64,000 bases of DNA from Pseudorhodobacter sp. MZDSW-24AT (GCF_002794355.1 NZ_PGOI01000002.1:1-64000), one strand, 5' to 3'; shown: positions 32,611-42,443, counted from the stretch's first letter. Notes: generated by a model from the sequence alone, not told the origin. Numbers and translations are program-made.

Positions 32611-33054
32611 TCAGGGGGCGGCGTCGGCTTGGGCGGCCGCCTCGGCGGCGGCTTCGATGGCCAGCAGGATCGAGGCGTGGCGGTTCTTGTAGTCCCGCGC
32701 CGGGGTCAGGACGACAAAGCCATCGAAGGGGGCGGGAGGCACGGGGCCCGCATCTTTCAGCAACGCGCGCAAAGCATCGCGGGCGGTGGCAAGTTCGGCG
32801 GCGCTGCGACCGATCACCACCGCGCCGAGCAGGCTGGCGGCGGCCTGACCCAGCGCGCAGGCCTTTACATCCTGCGCGAAGGCCGAGACGCGGCCTTGAT
32901 CCATCACCAGATCCACGGTGACGGTCGAGCCGCAAAGCGGAGAGCGCTTGCGCACCGTCGCCTGCGGCGCGGGCAGGCGGCCATGATGCGGGATCTCGGC
33001 CGCGAGGGCGAGGATGCGGGCCGAATAGAGGCTGATCAGATCGCTGTCGCTCAT
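32611..33054 (-). CDS. Iron-sulfur cluster assembly scaffold protein (NifU/IscU N-terminal type)
   Basis: 147 residues of the SufU/IscU-like family, which assemble Fe-S clusters in the cytoplasm. Visible conserved cysteines: SPLCGSTVTVDL near 41 and VKACALGQAAAS near 66. The third scaffold cysteine is not seen near the usual C-terminal position (RHASILL), so this may be a specialised or non-cluster-binding member. It starts MSDSDLISLYSARIL. Divergent from hisI. Confidence 0.85.
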   Translation of the reverse strand: MSDSDLISLYSARILALAAEIPHHGRLPAPQATVRKRSPLCGSTVTVDLVMDQGRVSAFAQDVKACALGQAAASLLGAVVIGRSAAELATARDALRALLKDAGPVPPAPFDGFVVLTPARDYKNRHASILLAIEAAAEAAAQADAAP

Positions 33055-33141
33055 TGCCGGGGACCGCTGATGCTCATGGCGCTTTTCCTTCTTGTCGGGA
33101 TTAGATAGACCCTTCCCTTGCCGCCGCCAAGGAGACCGCGC

Positions 33142-33513
33142 ATGGCTTTTGACCCTGCAAGCCTAAAGTATGATGCCAACGGGCTGATTCCCTGTATCGC
33201 GCAGGACGACGAGTCTGGCGATGTGCTGATGATGGCTTGGATGAATGCGCAAAGCGTGGCGCAGACGCTTGCGACGGGGCGGGTGACCTATTGGTCGCGC
33301 TCGCGCATGGCGTTCTGGGTCAAGGGCGAGACTTCGGGCCATGTGCAGCATCTGGTGGAGATGCGGGTGGATTGCGACCGCGACTGCCTGTTGGTGCGGG
33401 TGCGTCAGCAGGGGCCTGCCTGCCACACCAACCGCCGGTCGTGCTTTTACACGGTGGTCCGCGATGGGGCCGAGGTGATTGTGATGGAACCCATGGAAGG
33501 CGAGGCTCGTTGA
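33142..33513 (+). CDS. hisI: Phosphoribosyl-AMP cyclohydrolase
   Basis: Third step of histidine biosynthesis: opens the purine ring of phosphoribosyl-AMP. The 123-residue monofunctional form has YWSRSR near 51, the metal-binding VDCDRDCLLV near 78-87 and the zinc ligands in GPACHTNRRSCFY near 95-107. The ATG at 33142 follows AAGGAG at good spacing. No HisE domain is fused, and no other his gene is near. Confidence 0.95.
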   Translation: MAFDPASLKYDANGLIPCIAQDDESGDVLMMAWMNAQSVAQTLATGRVTYWSRSRMAFWVKGETSGHVQHLVEMRVDCDRDCLLVRVRQQGPACHTNRRSCFYTVVRDGAEVIVMEPMEGEAR

Positions 33514-33544
33514 GCTATTGTCTCAGTTATAGCGGGCGAAGGCC

Positions 33545-33575
33545 TTGACCTTCGGCCCGGAAAGGCCGCTATTTG
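33545..33575 (+). promoter_or_regulatory. Possible sodB promoter with 19-bp spacer
   Basis: TTGACC (33545-33550) and TATTTG (33570-33575) are 19 bp apart, with an internal dyad GGCCC-GGAAA-GGCC. Long spacers are typical of MerR-family promoters, but the assignment is weak. It lies 32 bp before the sodB start. Confidence 0.3.
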
Positions 33576-33606
33576 CGGCGACCACAATCGACAAAGGATG
33601 AAAACG

Positions 33607-34206
33607 ATGGCTTTCACACTTCCCGACCTGCCCTATGCCCATGATGCTTTGGCGGACCTTGGCATGTCGAAGGAGACGCTGGAGTATCACCACGACATTC
33701 ACCACAAGGCCTATGTTGACAACGGCAACAAGCTGATTGCTGGCACCGAATGGGAAGGCAAGTCGGTCGAAGAGATCGTGGTTGGCACCTATAACAAGAC
33801 TGCCGTCGCGCAGAATGGCATCTTCAACAACGCGAGCCAGCATTGGAACCATGCCCTGTTCTGGGAGATCATGGGGCCGGGCGAGAAGAAGATGCCGGGT
33901 GCGCTGGAAAAGGCGCTGACCGAGTCGTTCGGATCGGTCGATAAGTTCAAGGAAGAGTTCTCGGCCGCAGGCGCCGGGCAATTTGGCTCGGGCTGGGCGT
34001 GGCTGGTGAAAGATGCCTCCGGCGCGCTGAAGGTGACCAAGACCGAGAACGGCGTGAACCCGCTGTGCTTTGGCCAGACCGCGCTTTTGGGCTGTGATGT
34101 GTGGGAACATTCCTACTACATCGACTTCCGCAACAAGCGTCCGGCCTATCTGACGAACTTCCTTGACAAATTGGTGAACTGGGAAGCCGTCGCCGCCCGC
34201 ATGTAA
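33607..34206 (+). CDS. sodB: Superoxide dismutase (Fe/Mn type)
   Basis: Converts superoxide to oxygen and peroxide in the cytoplasm. The 199-residue protein has its metal ligands visible as His28 in LEYHHDIHH, His79 in NNASQHWNH, and Asp and His in GCDVWEHSYYIDFRN near 162-172. The QHWNH and Gln placement point to the iron form. ATG at 33607 (MAFTLPDLPY) is the usual start; an ATG three codons upstream is also possible. A strong terminator follows. Confidence 0.95.
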   Translation: MAFTLPDLPYAHDALADLGMSKETLEYHHDIHHKAYVDNGNKLIAGTEWEGKSVEEIVVGTYNKTAVAQNGIFNNASQHWNHALFWEIMGPGEKKMPGALEKALTESFGSVDKFKEEFSAAGAGQFGSGWAWLVKDASGALKVTKTENGVNPLCFGQTALLGCDVWEHSYYIDFRNKRPAYLTNFLDKLVNWEAVAARM

Positions 34207-34229
34207 GGGTTAAACCTCTGATTTTAAAC

Positions 34230-34264
34230 AAAAGCCGCGCAAGCAAAGCTTGCGCGGCTTTTTG
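34230..34264 (+). terminator. Rho-independent terminator after sodB
   Basis: AAAGCCGCGCAAGC and GCTTGCGCGGCTTTTT pair perfectly around AAA, with a T-run on the plus strand and an A-run on the other side. Confidence 0.85.
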
Positions 34265-34348
34265 CTGTGGTCAAGGTGTCACACTGGTGGTCCAGAGTGG
34301 ACTTCCCATTTAGGGGCGAGAGCAACAAGAAACGATGGGAGGCTTGAG

Positions 34349-34768
34349 ATGACGACGATGACGCGCAACTGCTGGCTGGTGGTGGTGGATGGCGATGGCG
34401 CGATGATCTTGGAAAATGCGGGCACCGTGACGGCGCCGGATCTGCGGGTGATCGACCGGATCGCCACCCCGGGCGCGATGGGGGCAGCCGATCGGTGGCC
34501 CGCGCGCGAAGAGGCGAGTGATCGGGCGCGCTTGGCCGAGACCGCGATGGTGGCCATGCTGATGACGCGGCTGGCTTTTGCGGTGCGGCAGTCGCGGATG
34601 TCGCGCCTTGCGATTGCAGCGCCGCCGCATCTGCTGGAAGCGATCCGCACCCGGCTGGACGACAATTTGCGCAGCCGCGTTGTCATCATGCTGCCCAAGA
34701 CACTGACGCACCACCCGCTGGAGCAGGTGGTGGCGGTGATTAATGAAGCCATGCTGCGCGCAGCTTAG
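34349..34768 (+). CDS. Host attachment protein family (AtsE/BaeRF-like)
   Basis: 139 residues with the fold of the host-attachment/bacterial eRF1-like family. Typical segments are CWLVVVDGDGAMILENAG at the start, RLAETAMVAMLMTRLAFAV in the middle and RVVIMLPKTLTHHPLEQV at the end. The name comes from a plant-associated relative; the actual role is unknown. A GGGAGG site is six bases before the ATG at 34349. Confidence 0.75.
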   Translation: MTTMTRNCWLVVVDGDGAMILENAGTVTAPDLRVIDRIATPGAMGAADRWPAREEASDRARLAETAMVAMLMTRLAFAVRQSRMSRLAIAAPPHLLEAIRTRLDDNLRSRVVIMLPKTLTHHPLEQVVAVINEAMLRAA

Positions 34769-34805
34769 GCATAAGTTGAAGAAAGCCGATTAAGGCTTTG
34801 GGGTA

Positions 34806-35360
34806 TCAGGATAAAACCTGATTGAGCTTAGTCATCAGGGCGGGCACATCCGGCACGGCGGTAAAGGCGTGGCGGATGTGATCTTCGGCAAAGCCCTGTG
34901 CGATGACATGATCCATCAGCGCAATCAACGGTTGCCAATATCTATCTGTATCCAAAAGAAAAATCGGCTTGGTGTGCAGGCCGATCTGCCGCCATGTCAG
35001 CACTTCGAAAAACTCATCGAGGCTGCCGGCCCCACCGGGCAGCACCACGATGGCATCCGAGTTCATGAACATCACCTTTTTGCGTTCATGCATGTCTTCG
35101 GTGATGACCAGCTGGTTCAGGTCGCGCTTGCCCTTTTCCTTGTTCATCAGATGGGTGGGGATCACCCCCATGGTGCCCGCCCCGGCTGCGATGGCCGCGC
35201 GGGCGACCTCGCCCATGAGGCCGACATCCCCGGCGCCATAGACCAGCCGCCAGCCTTGCGCGGCGATGGCTTGGCCAAGGCTGCGGGCTTCGGCCGCGTA
35301 GGCGGGCGACAGGCCCGGGCGTGATCCACAAAAGACACAGACAGAACGAAGCGGGGTCAT
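34806..35360 (-). CDS. LOG-family phosphoribohydrolase
   Basis: 184 residues of the family once called lysine-decarboxylase-like, now known to cleave nucleoside monophosphates (cytokinin-type LOG activity). Key motif: VVLPGGAGSLDEFFEVL near 105-121, equivalent to PGGxGTxxE. The N-terminal VCVFCGSRPGL and GLMGEVARAA at 48-57 are standard. It starts MTPLRSV with AGGAAG upstream. Substrate is not determined. Divergent from the LysM protein. Confidence 0.9.
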   Translation of the reverse strand: MTPLRSVCVFCGSRPGLSPAYAAEARSLGQAIAAQGWRLVYGAGDVGLMGEVARAAIAAGAGTMGVIPTHLMNKEKGKRDLNQLVITEDMHERKKVMFMNSDAIVVLPGGAGSLDEFFEVLTWRQIGLHTKPIFLLDTDRYWQPLIALMDHVIAQGFAEDHIRHAFTAVPDVPALMTKLNQVLS

Positions 35361-35493
35361 GCGGGCTTCCTGATGGTATTATTCGTTGCAAGCCCAGTGA
35401 TATCTGGGTTCCTATGCAAAGGAAAGCAGTGGCCGGAAACAGGCCGCGCGGGCCCGGCGCAGGACCGGGGTGGGGAACGGACGGGGAAATGTG

Positions 35494-37038
35494 ATGGCGG
35501 TTTGGCAGGGGATGAGCAGCGGCGCGCGCGCGGCAAGCGTTGCGGCGGGAGCTGCGGTGGGAGCTGCGGTGGCGGTGGGCGTGGTGGCCTTGCTGTGGCC
35601 AGCGCCGGCGCCAGACACGGTGCCAGAAACGGTGCCAGAGGCGGCGGCGCCGGTGGCGGCGGTGACCCCCGCGCCAGAGGTGCCAGCCCCTGCGCCTGAG
35701 GCTCAAGCAGAGGTTGTGGCGGAGGCGGCGCCGGACGCGGAGGCGGTGCCCGTGGCCGAGGCGGAGGCGGCGCCGGAAGAAGGGGCGGCGCCCGTGGCGG
35801 AGACAGAGGCGGCGCCGGAAGAAGGGGCGGTGTCTGTGGCGGAGACAGAGGCGGCGCCCGTGGCGGAGGCTGAGACAGAGGCGGAGGCTGAAGTGGTTGC
35901 CGCGCTGCCAGAGCCGGTTCTGCCTCGGTTTGACAGCTATCGCATCGAGGCGGATGGGGCGGCGGTGGTGTCGGGCCGCACGGAGCCGCGCGCCGCGGTG
36001 CGGGTGCAGGTGGACGGGGCCACCGTGGCCGAGGCGGCGGCAGGGGCGGATGGCAGTTTTGCCGCCCTGTTCACGCTGCCGCCCAATCCTGCGGCCAGCC
36101 TGATGACGCTGGAGGCCGTGCTGGGCGACGGGCGGCGGCTGGTCTCGGCGCAATCGGTGGCCTTGGGGCCAATTGCAGGGCCGGTGCGACCGGAGGCTTT
36201 GGCCGAGGCGGCACCCGCGCCAGCGCCGCTGTCGCAAGCGGTGACGGAGGAAGAGGCGCCGCGCGTGGCGCAGGCCCCGTCTGCCGGGGCAGAGCCTGCG
36301 CCGGATCGGCAGGCCGGATCGGGCGCGGTGGCGAGTGCGCCGCCGCCCGTGGCGCTGTTGCTGACGGAAGAGGGCGCGGCGGTGGTGCAGGCCCCGGTGG
36401 CGCTGGCGGAGGCCGGTCAGGCGGATTTGGTGACGCTGGATACGATTGCCTATGCGCCCGATGGTGCGGTGCAGCTGTCGGGGCGCGGAGAGGCCGGGCA
36501 GACGGTGCGGCTTTATCTTGACGGGGCGGCGGTGGCCGATGTGGCGATTGCGCAGGATGGCACGTGGCAGGTGACTTTGGGCGAGACGGCACCCGGCGTT
36601 TACACGCTGCGCGCCGATCAGCTGGACGCGGTGGGGCAGGTGACGGCCCGCTTTGAGACGCCGTTCAAGCGCGAGACGGTGGAGGCTTTGGCGGCGCTGG
36701 CGCAGCCCTCGGCGGCGCCCCCGTCTTTGGCCGTGACAGGCGCGCCCTTCGCCGGGACCGAGTCCTTGCCGGTTGTGGCAGGCGCGGATGCGGTGCCGGT
36801 GGCCGAGGCGCGCGCCGCACCCGAGGCCGTGGCGGCAGATGCCCCGGCGGCCACTGCCGCGCCGCCCCCGCCGGTGAGCGTGACGGTGCAGCCCGGCTTT
36901 ACGCTGTGGGGAATCGCACGGGAAAATTTTGGCGATGGCGTGCTTTATGTGCAGGTCTATGAGGCCAACCGCGACAAGATCCGCAATCCGGACCTGATTT
37001 ATCCGGGGCAGGTGTTTACGATTCCGGCCAGACCCTAA
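35494..37038 (+). CDS. LysM peptidoglycan-binding protein with Glu/Ala repeats and Ig-like domains
   Basis: 514 residues. A short cytoplasmic lead and one TM helix ([17 protein letters not shown]) near 20-38 come first. An acidic low-complexity stretch (about 40-145) carries repeats of [10 protein letters not shown] and PVAEAE. Two Ig-like domains, about 147-235 and 315-390, start [14 protein letters not shown] and [14 protein letters not shown]-terminal LysM (about 460-512) has [18 protein letters not shown] and [12 protein letters not shown]. It is probably anchored in the inner membrane and binds peptidoglycan. ATG at 35494 follows ACGGGGAAATG. Confidence 0.85.
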   Translation: MAVWQGMSSGARAASVAAGAAVGAAVAVGVVALLWPAPAPDTVPETVPEAAAPVAAVTPAPEVPAPAPEAQAEVVAEAAPDAEAVPVAEAEAAPEEGAAPVAETEAAPEEGAVSVAETEAAPVAEAETEAEAEVVAALPEPVLPRFDSYRIEADGAAVVSGRTEPRAAVRVQVDGATVAEAAAGADGSFAALFTLPPNPAASLMTLEAVLGDGRRLVSAQSVALGPIAGPVRPEALAEAAPAPAPLSQAVTEEEAPRVAQAPSAGAEPAPDRQAGSGAVASAPPPVALLLTEEGAAVVQAPVALAEAGQADLVTLDTIAYAPDGAVQLSGRGEAGQTVRLYLDGAAVADVAIAQDGTWQVTLGETAPGVYTLRADQLDAVGQVTARFETPFKRETVEALAALAQPSAAPPSLAVTGAPFAGTESLPVVAGADAVPVAEARAAPEAVAADAPAATAAPPPPVSVTVQPGFTLWGIARENFGDGVLYVQVYEANRDKIRNPDLIYPGQVFTIPARP

Positions 37039-37099
37039 GGCGGCTCTGGCCATTTGCGGCGCCAGCGCCTAGGTGTTGTCGCCGGAAAAGAGGCCCCTC

Positions 37100-38914
37100 A
37101 TGTTTGATCCTTCCCAGAAAGACGTGCCCGCCACCGGGTTCCAGACGATTGCGCGTGTGCTGCCCTATCTGTGGCCGCCGGGTCTGGGATGGGTGAAGCG
37201 GCGGGTGGTGGCGGCGCTGCTCTTGTTGGTGCTGGCCAAGGTGGTCTCGGTCTCGACCCCGGCCATTTACAAACAGGCGGTGGATTCGCTGGCGGGGGAG
37301 GCCCCGGAGGCGGGCACCCTGCTGGGGCTGGCGGCCGTGGGGCTGACGATTGCCTATGGTGTGGCGCGGCTGATGACGGTGGCGTTTCAGGAACTGCGCG
37401 ATGCGGTGTTCGTGCGGGTGGGGCAGCGCGCCCTGCGCCAATTGGCGCTGGAAACCTTTACGCATATTCACCGCCTGAGTTTGCGCTATCACATCACCCG
37501 CAAAACGGGGGGGCTGAGCCGGATCATCGAGCGCGGGGTGAAGGGCGTCGATTTCCTGCTGCGCTTCATGCTGCTGTCGATCGGGCCGCTGATCCTTGAG
37601 CTGTCGATGGTGTCGATCATCTTTGCGGTGCTGTTTGGCTGGCAATATGCGGCAGTGGTGGTGGTGGTGATCTCGATCTATGTCGCCTTTACCTTCAAGG
37701 TGACGGAATGGCGCGTGGCCTTGCGGCGCGAGATGAACGCGCAGGACACGGATGCCAACCAGAAGGCGATCGACAGCCTGCTCAACTATGAGACGGTGAA
37801 GTATTTCAACGCCGAAGCGATGGAAGCGCAGCGCTATGACCATGCGATGCAGCGCTATGAGGTGGCGGCGGTCAAGACCGGGCTGTCGCTGGCGTTTCTG
37901 AACTTGGGCCAAGCGTTTGTGATCACCAGCGGGCTGGTGATCGTGATGGTGATGGCGGCGCGCGGGGTGCAGGCGGGCACGCTCACGGTGGGCGATTTCG
38001 TGATGGTGAACGCCTATATGATCCAGATCACCATGCCGCTGAACTTTCTGGGCACGGTTTACCGCGAGATCCGGCAGGCGCTGGTGGATATGGGCGAGAT
38101 GTTTGGCCTGCTCGCGCAGCCAGCCGAAGTGGTGGACAAGCCGGGCGCGCCCGATCTGGACGTGCGCGCAGGCGAGGTGCGGTTTGACAATGTGCGCTTT
38201 GACTATGATCCCTCGCGCCCCATCCTGAAGGGCGTCAGCTTTACGGTGGCACCGGGGCAGCGGGTGGCGCTGGTCGGGCCGTCGGGATCGGGCAAGTCGA
38301 CCATCGGGCGGCTGCTGTTCCGGTTTTATGATGTGCGCGAAGGTGCCATTCGGATTGACGGGCAGGATTTGCGCGATGTGACGCAGACGAGCCTGCATGC
38401 CAATATCGGGGTGGTGCCGCAAGACACCGTGCTGTTCAACGATACGGTCTATTACAACATCGCCTATGGCCGCGCCGGGGCCACGCGCGAAGAAGTGGAG
38501 GCGGCGGCCCGGGCGGCGCGCATCCATGATTTCATCCTGTCGCTGCCCGAAGGCTATGAGACGACGGTGGGCGAGCGGGGATTGAAGCTTTCGGGCGGGG
38601 AAAAGCAGCGGGTGGGGATTGCGCGCACGCTTTTGAAGAACCCGCCGATCCTGCTTTTGGATGAGGCGACGAGTGCCTTGGACACCCAGACCGAGCGCGA
38701 CATTCAGGACAGTCTGCTGCTGATGGGCAAGGGGCGGTCGGTGATCACCATTGCGCACCGCTTGTCGACCATTGCCGATGCCGACCAGATCATCGTGCTG
38801 GAGGCGGGCGAGATTGTCGAGCAGGGCACGCATGAGGTGCTGCTGGCCAATGGCGGGCGCTATGCGGCGATGTGGGCACGGCAGTCGGCGGAAGAGGAAG
38901 ACGCGGCGGCGTAA
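37100..38914 (+). CDS. Atm1-type ABC exporter (heavy-metal/glutathione-linked)
   Basis: 604-residue half-transporter: six-helix membrane domain (about 25-320), then an ATPase with Walker A GPSGSGKST near 393-401, signature LSGGEKQRVGIA near 502 and Walker B ILLLDEATSALD near 525. YETVKYFNAEAMEAQRYDHA and LNFLGTVYREIRQALVDM are hallmarks of the Atm1/HMT1 group, which export glutathione-bound sulfur or metal species. Start MFDPSQKD has AAAAGAGG upstream. Functions as a homodimer. Confidence 0.93.
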   Translation: MFDPSQKDVPATGFQTIARVLPYLWPPGLGWVKRRVVAALLLLVLAKVVSVSTPAIYKQAVDSLAGEAPEAGTLLGLAAVGLTIAYGVARLMTVAFQELRDAVFVRVGQRALRQLALETFTHIHRLSLRYHITRKTGGLSRIIERGVKGVDFLLRFMLLSIGPLILELSMVSIIFAVLFGWQYAAVVVVVISIYVAFTFKVTEWRVALRREMNAQDTDANQKAIDSLLNYETVKYFNAEAMEAQRYDHAMQRYEVAAVKTGLSLAFLNLGQAFVITSGLVIVMVMAARGVQAGTLTVGDFVMVNAYMIQITMPLNFLGTVYREIRQALVDMGEMFGLLAQPAEVVDKPGAPDLDVRAGEVRFDNVRFDYDPSRPILKGVSFTVAPGQRVALVGPSGSGKSTIGRLLFRFYDVREGAIRIDGQDLRDVTQTSLHANIGVVPQDTVLFNDTVYYNIAYGRAGATREEVEAAARAARIHDFILSLPEGYETTVGERGLKLSGGEKQRVGIARTLLKNPPILLLDEATSALDTQTERDIQDSLLLMGKGRSVITIAHRLSTIADADQIIVLEAGEIVEQGTHEVLLANGGRYAAMWARQSAEEEDAAA

Positions 38915-38942
38915 GCGCCACGCTCGCCACGCTTGCACGCGC

Positions 38943-41900
38943 TCATCGCTCTTCTGTGGCGCGAGCGGGTTCGGGCGCGTCCTCCCACAGGATGAGCGGG
39001 CCTTGCAGGGCGCGGGCGGTGCGGGCGAGGGCCAAATCGCGCGCGGTGGCGCTGGTTTTGCCATGGGCAAGGGCCGAAAGCTGCGCCCAGCCGCGATAGG
39101 CCCCGGCCCAGAACCAGACCCGCAGCGCCAGAAGCGAGGGCGTGAGCACCAATGTGAGCACGGTGGCGACGCCAAGGCCAAAGACCACGGCGGTGGCGAG
39201 TTGAATCCACCACAGCGCTGAGGGGCTGTTGAGCGTGTAGCCGCCGCCGATGAAATCGACCGAGAGGCCGAACATCATCGGCGCGAGCCCCGCCATGGTG
39301 GTGATCGTGGTCAGGAGCACCGGGCGCAAGCGCTGTTCTGCTGTGCGGGTGATCGCTTCGAGTTTCGGCATGTAGCGGCTGAATTCTTGATAGGTGTCGA
39401 TCAGGATGATGTTGTTGTTCACCACGATCCCCGCCAGCGCCACGATGCCGGTGCCTGTCATGATGATGCTGAAGGTCTGGCCCATCACCATCATGCCGAT
39501 CAGCACGCCGGTGGTGGAGAGCACGACAGCAAGGAGCACCAGCACGGCATTGTAGACCGAGTTGAACTGCGCCAAGAGGATGATGAACATAAGCCCCAGC
39601 GCGCCTGCGAAGGCCTTGGCAAGGAAGTCTCCGGCCTCGGCCTGATCTTCCTGATCGCCCGTCCAGGCCCAGGTGACGCCTTGGGGAAGCGGCGCGGTTT
39701 CGAGCCAGCGGGTCAGGGTTTCGATGCGCTCGGTGGGGGTGATCGGCACGCCATCGGGCCGGATCAGGCCGGGGGCGACATCGGCCTTGATGTCATAGAT
39801 GCGGGTTTCGTCCACCCGCTCGATCCGGCCGAGTTTGGCGACGGGCTGGCGGGTGATGAAGTTCGACAAGGGCACGAGGCCATCATTCGTGCGCACCTTG
39901 AGCGAGTCGAGGGTGGAGAGCAGGCGGTCACCTTCGGGGAGGCGGACGCGGATTTCAATTTCCTCATCCGAGGAGTCGACGCGCATGGTATCAAGGAGGA
40001 CGCCCCGGGTGACGAGTTGCACCATGCCGCCCACGGTGGCGACATCGGCACCGAAGCGGCCGGCGCGGGCGACATCGACGGTGATCTCCCAATCGATGCC
40101 GGGCAGGGGGCGGCTGTCTTCGATGCTGCGGATGCCGTCCATGCGGGCCATCTGAGCGCGGATCTGTTCGGTGGCGGTGCCGAGGGCCGCGAAATCATCG
40201 CCTGATAGGCGCAGGTGCAGCGGTTTGCCTGAGGCGGGGCCGGAGGCGCCGGCTAGCACCTGAATGCGGATGCCGGGCAGGGCGTTGAGACGTTCGGTCA
40301 GGTCCGCGATGATGCGCTCGCCGCCTTGGGCGGGATCATCGCTGCGCTCTTCCCACGGGGCGAGTTCGAGCTGGATCTGGCCCACGCTGTCGAGCGGGGC
40401 CTGAGCGCCGCCGGTGTTGGCGTTGAGCCCGCCTGCGCCGGCAAAGGAGAAGGTGGATTTCACGCCGGGGGTGCCAACCACCAGCGCCTCGGCCTGACGC
40501 AAGAGCGCGTCTTTCTCGGCCAGCGAGAGATTGCCGCGCGCCTGCACATAGACGATGGCCTGTTCGGGTTCGGTGGCCACGAAGAATTCGACGCCTTTGC
40601 CATGTTGGGCGTAGAGGCCGAAGACAGTGGCGACAAAGGCCACCACGGCGGCGATGGTGACCAGCGGCATGACGGGGTTGCCGGTCAGGGCGCGGATGAC
40701 GTGGCCAAAGGCGGTGCGGCGGTAGCCTGCGACGATGGGCGCGCGGCGTTGCGGTTTGGCGGCTTCGAGCGTGATGGAGGCCACGAAACCGCCCACCATG
40801 GCAAGCGCCACCCCGGGCAAAAGCGCAGCGGCACCGGTTCCACGCGGGGCGAGCATCAGGGCCACGCCCGCAAAGAGGAGCGCCATTGACAGCGCCACCA
40901 GCACCAGCCGCAGCCAGAGCGGGCGCGGGCGCAGCAGGGCGGCGGCGGCCTCGAGCTGGCGGGTGATGCGGCCCGCCACTCCGCCCAGCACCGGCACATA
41001 GACCAGCGCCACCAAAAGCGAGGCGGACAGCACAAAGATCAGGGTGACGGGCAGCATCCCCATGAATTCGCCCGCCACCCCGGGCCAGAACAGCATGGGG
41101 AGAAAGGCGCAAAGCGTGGTGGCGGTGGAGCTGACCACCGGCCAGAACATGCGCTTGGCGGCTTCGGTATAGGCGGCCATCGGGCCGGAGCCGTCTTGAA
41201 TGCGCTTGTCGGCATATTCCACCACCACGATGCCCCCATCGACCAGCATCCCCACCGCAAGGATCAGGCCGAACATCACGATATTGGAGACGGAAATCCC
41301 CAGCACCGCAAAGAAGGCGAAGGTGAGCAGGAAGGTGGTGGGGATGGAAAAGCCCACCAAAAGGGCCGAGCGGGTGCCAAGGGCGGCCAGCACCACCACC
41401 ATCACCAGCGCAATCGCGGTGAGCACCGCGCCTTCGAGTTGGCGCACCATGCCTTCGACATTGGTGGACTGATCCAGCGAGGCCGCGACCGAGACAGAGC
41501 GGCGCAGCGGTTCGGGCCAAGCGGCGACTTCAGCGGCGACCACCTCCTGCACCAGCCGCGACGTGTCGATCAGGTTGAAGCCTTTGCGTTTCACCACCTG
41601 AATGGCCACGGTCGATTCGCCGTTATAGCGGGCGGTGCCGGTCGGATCTTCGAAGGTCAGGTTGATCTGCGCCAGATCGCCCAAAGTGATGGCGCGGTCG
41701 CCGTTCACCTTGACGGGAAGCGCGTAGATCTGGGCGGGGCTGTTGAAGCTGGAGGGGATTTTCACCGCGAAAGCGCCGGTGGGGGTTTCCACCTCGCCTG
41801 CGGCGATCAGCTGATTGTTGCGGGTGACGACGGTGATCAGTTCGGCGGCGGTGATGTTATAGGCTTCGAGCTTCAAAGGGTCGATCAGCACCTCGAGCAT

Positions 41901-42443
41901 TTCGTCGCGGTGGCCCGCGAGTTCGGCTTTCAGCACGGGTTCAAGGGCGGCAATCTTGGTTTGCAGATCCTTGGCCGCGCGCAGAAGGGTGCGTTCGGGG
42001 AGGTTGCCGGACAACGCGATCACCAGAATCGGGAATTCGCTGAAGTTGATCTCATTGACCGAATAGCTGTCGGCGCCTGCGGGAAACTTTGCCTCGGCGG
42101 TGTTCATGCGGTCGCGGACATCGGCAATGGTCTGGGATTTGTCCCAGCCAAACTCGAATTCCAGCGCGACGCCGCCATAGCCTTCGGCGGCGGTGCCCGA
42201 GATGCGTTTGAGCCCATCGAGGCCCGAAAGTTCCTGTTCCATCACCTTGACCAGCAGGGTTTCGGAATCAGCGGCCGAGATGCCGGGAAAGGGGACCGAG
42301 ACGAACAGCGCGGGAATGTCGATGTCGGGCTCGCCTTCCTTGGGCAGGCTGACATAGGCCAGCACGCCTGCCGCGACAGAAAGCAGGATGAAGGCCACCA
42401 CCATCCGGGCGCGGGCGGCGGCCCAGTCGATCAGCCCGGTCAT
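38943..42443 (-). CDS. RND-family efflux pump, inner-membrane transporter
   Basis: Proton-driven export across the envelope with the adaptor encoded just upstream. 1166 residues, longer than the usual 1020-1050. N-terminal TM1 (MVVAFILLSVAAGVLAYV), porter domains, and the proton-relay helix 4 (LILAVGMLVDGGIVVVEY). A hydrophobic insert of about 100 residues follows the first helix bundle (LWLRLVLVALSMALLFAGVA and TGAAALLPGVALAMVGGFV). The start overlaps the adaptor stop by four bases. No outer-membrane channel gene is nearby. Substrates unknown. Confidence 0.93.
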   Translation of the reverse strand: MTGLIDWAAARARMVVAFILLSVAAGVLAYVSLPKEGEPDIDIPALFVSVPFPGISAADSETLLVKVMEQELSGLDGLKRISGTAAEGYGGVALEFEFGWDKSQTIADVRDRMNTAEAKFPAGADSYSVNEINFSEFPILVIALSGNLPERTLLRAAKDLQTKIAALEPVLKAELAGHRDEMLEVLIDPLKLEAYNITAAELITVVTRNNQLIAAGEVETPTGAFAVKIPSSFNSPAQIYALPVKVNGDRAITLGDLAQINLTFEDPTGTARYNGESTVAIQVVKRKGFNLIDTSRLVQEVVAAEVAAWPEPLRRSVSVAASLDQSTNVEGMVRQLEGAVLTAIALVMVVVLAALGTRSALLVGFSIPTTFLLTFAFFAVLGISVSNIVMFGLILAVGMLVDGGIVVVEYADKRIQDGSGPMAAYTEAAKRMFWPVVSSTATTLCAFLPMLFWPGVAGEFMGMLPVTLIFVLSASLLVALVYVPVLGGVAGRITRQLEAAAALLRPRPLWLRLVLVALSMALLFAGVALMLAPRGTGAAALLPGVALAMVGGFVASITLEAAKPQRRAPIVAGYRRTAFGHVIRALTGNPVMPLVTIAAVVAFVATVFGLYAQHGKGVEFFVATEPEQAIVYVQARGNLSLAEKDALLRQAEALVVGTPGVKSTFSFAGAGGLNANTGGAQAPLDSVGQIQLELAPWEERSDDPAQGGERIIADLTERLNALPGIRIQVLAGASGPASGKPLHLRLSGDDFAALGTATEQIRAQMARMDGIRSIEDSRPLPGIDWEITVDVARAGRFGADVATVGGMVQLVTRGVLLDTMRVDSSDEEIEIRVRLPEGDRLLSTLDSLKVRTNDGLVPLSNFITRQPVAKLGRIERVDETRIYDIKADVAPGLIRPDGVPITPTERIETLTRWLETAPLPQGVTWAWTGDQEDQAEAGDFLAKAFAGALGLMFIILLAQFNSVYNAVLVLLAVVLSTTGVLIGMMVMGQTFSIIMTGTGIVALAGIVVNNNIILIDTYQEFSRYMPKLEAITRTAEQRLRPVLLTTITTMAGLAPMMFGLSVDFIGGGYTLNSPSALWWIQLATAVVFGLGVATVLTLVLTPSLLALRVWFWAGAYRGWAQLSALAHGKTSATARDLALARTARALQGPLILWEDAPEPARATEER

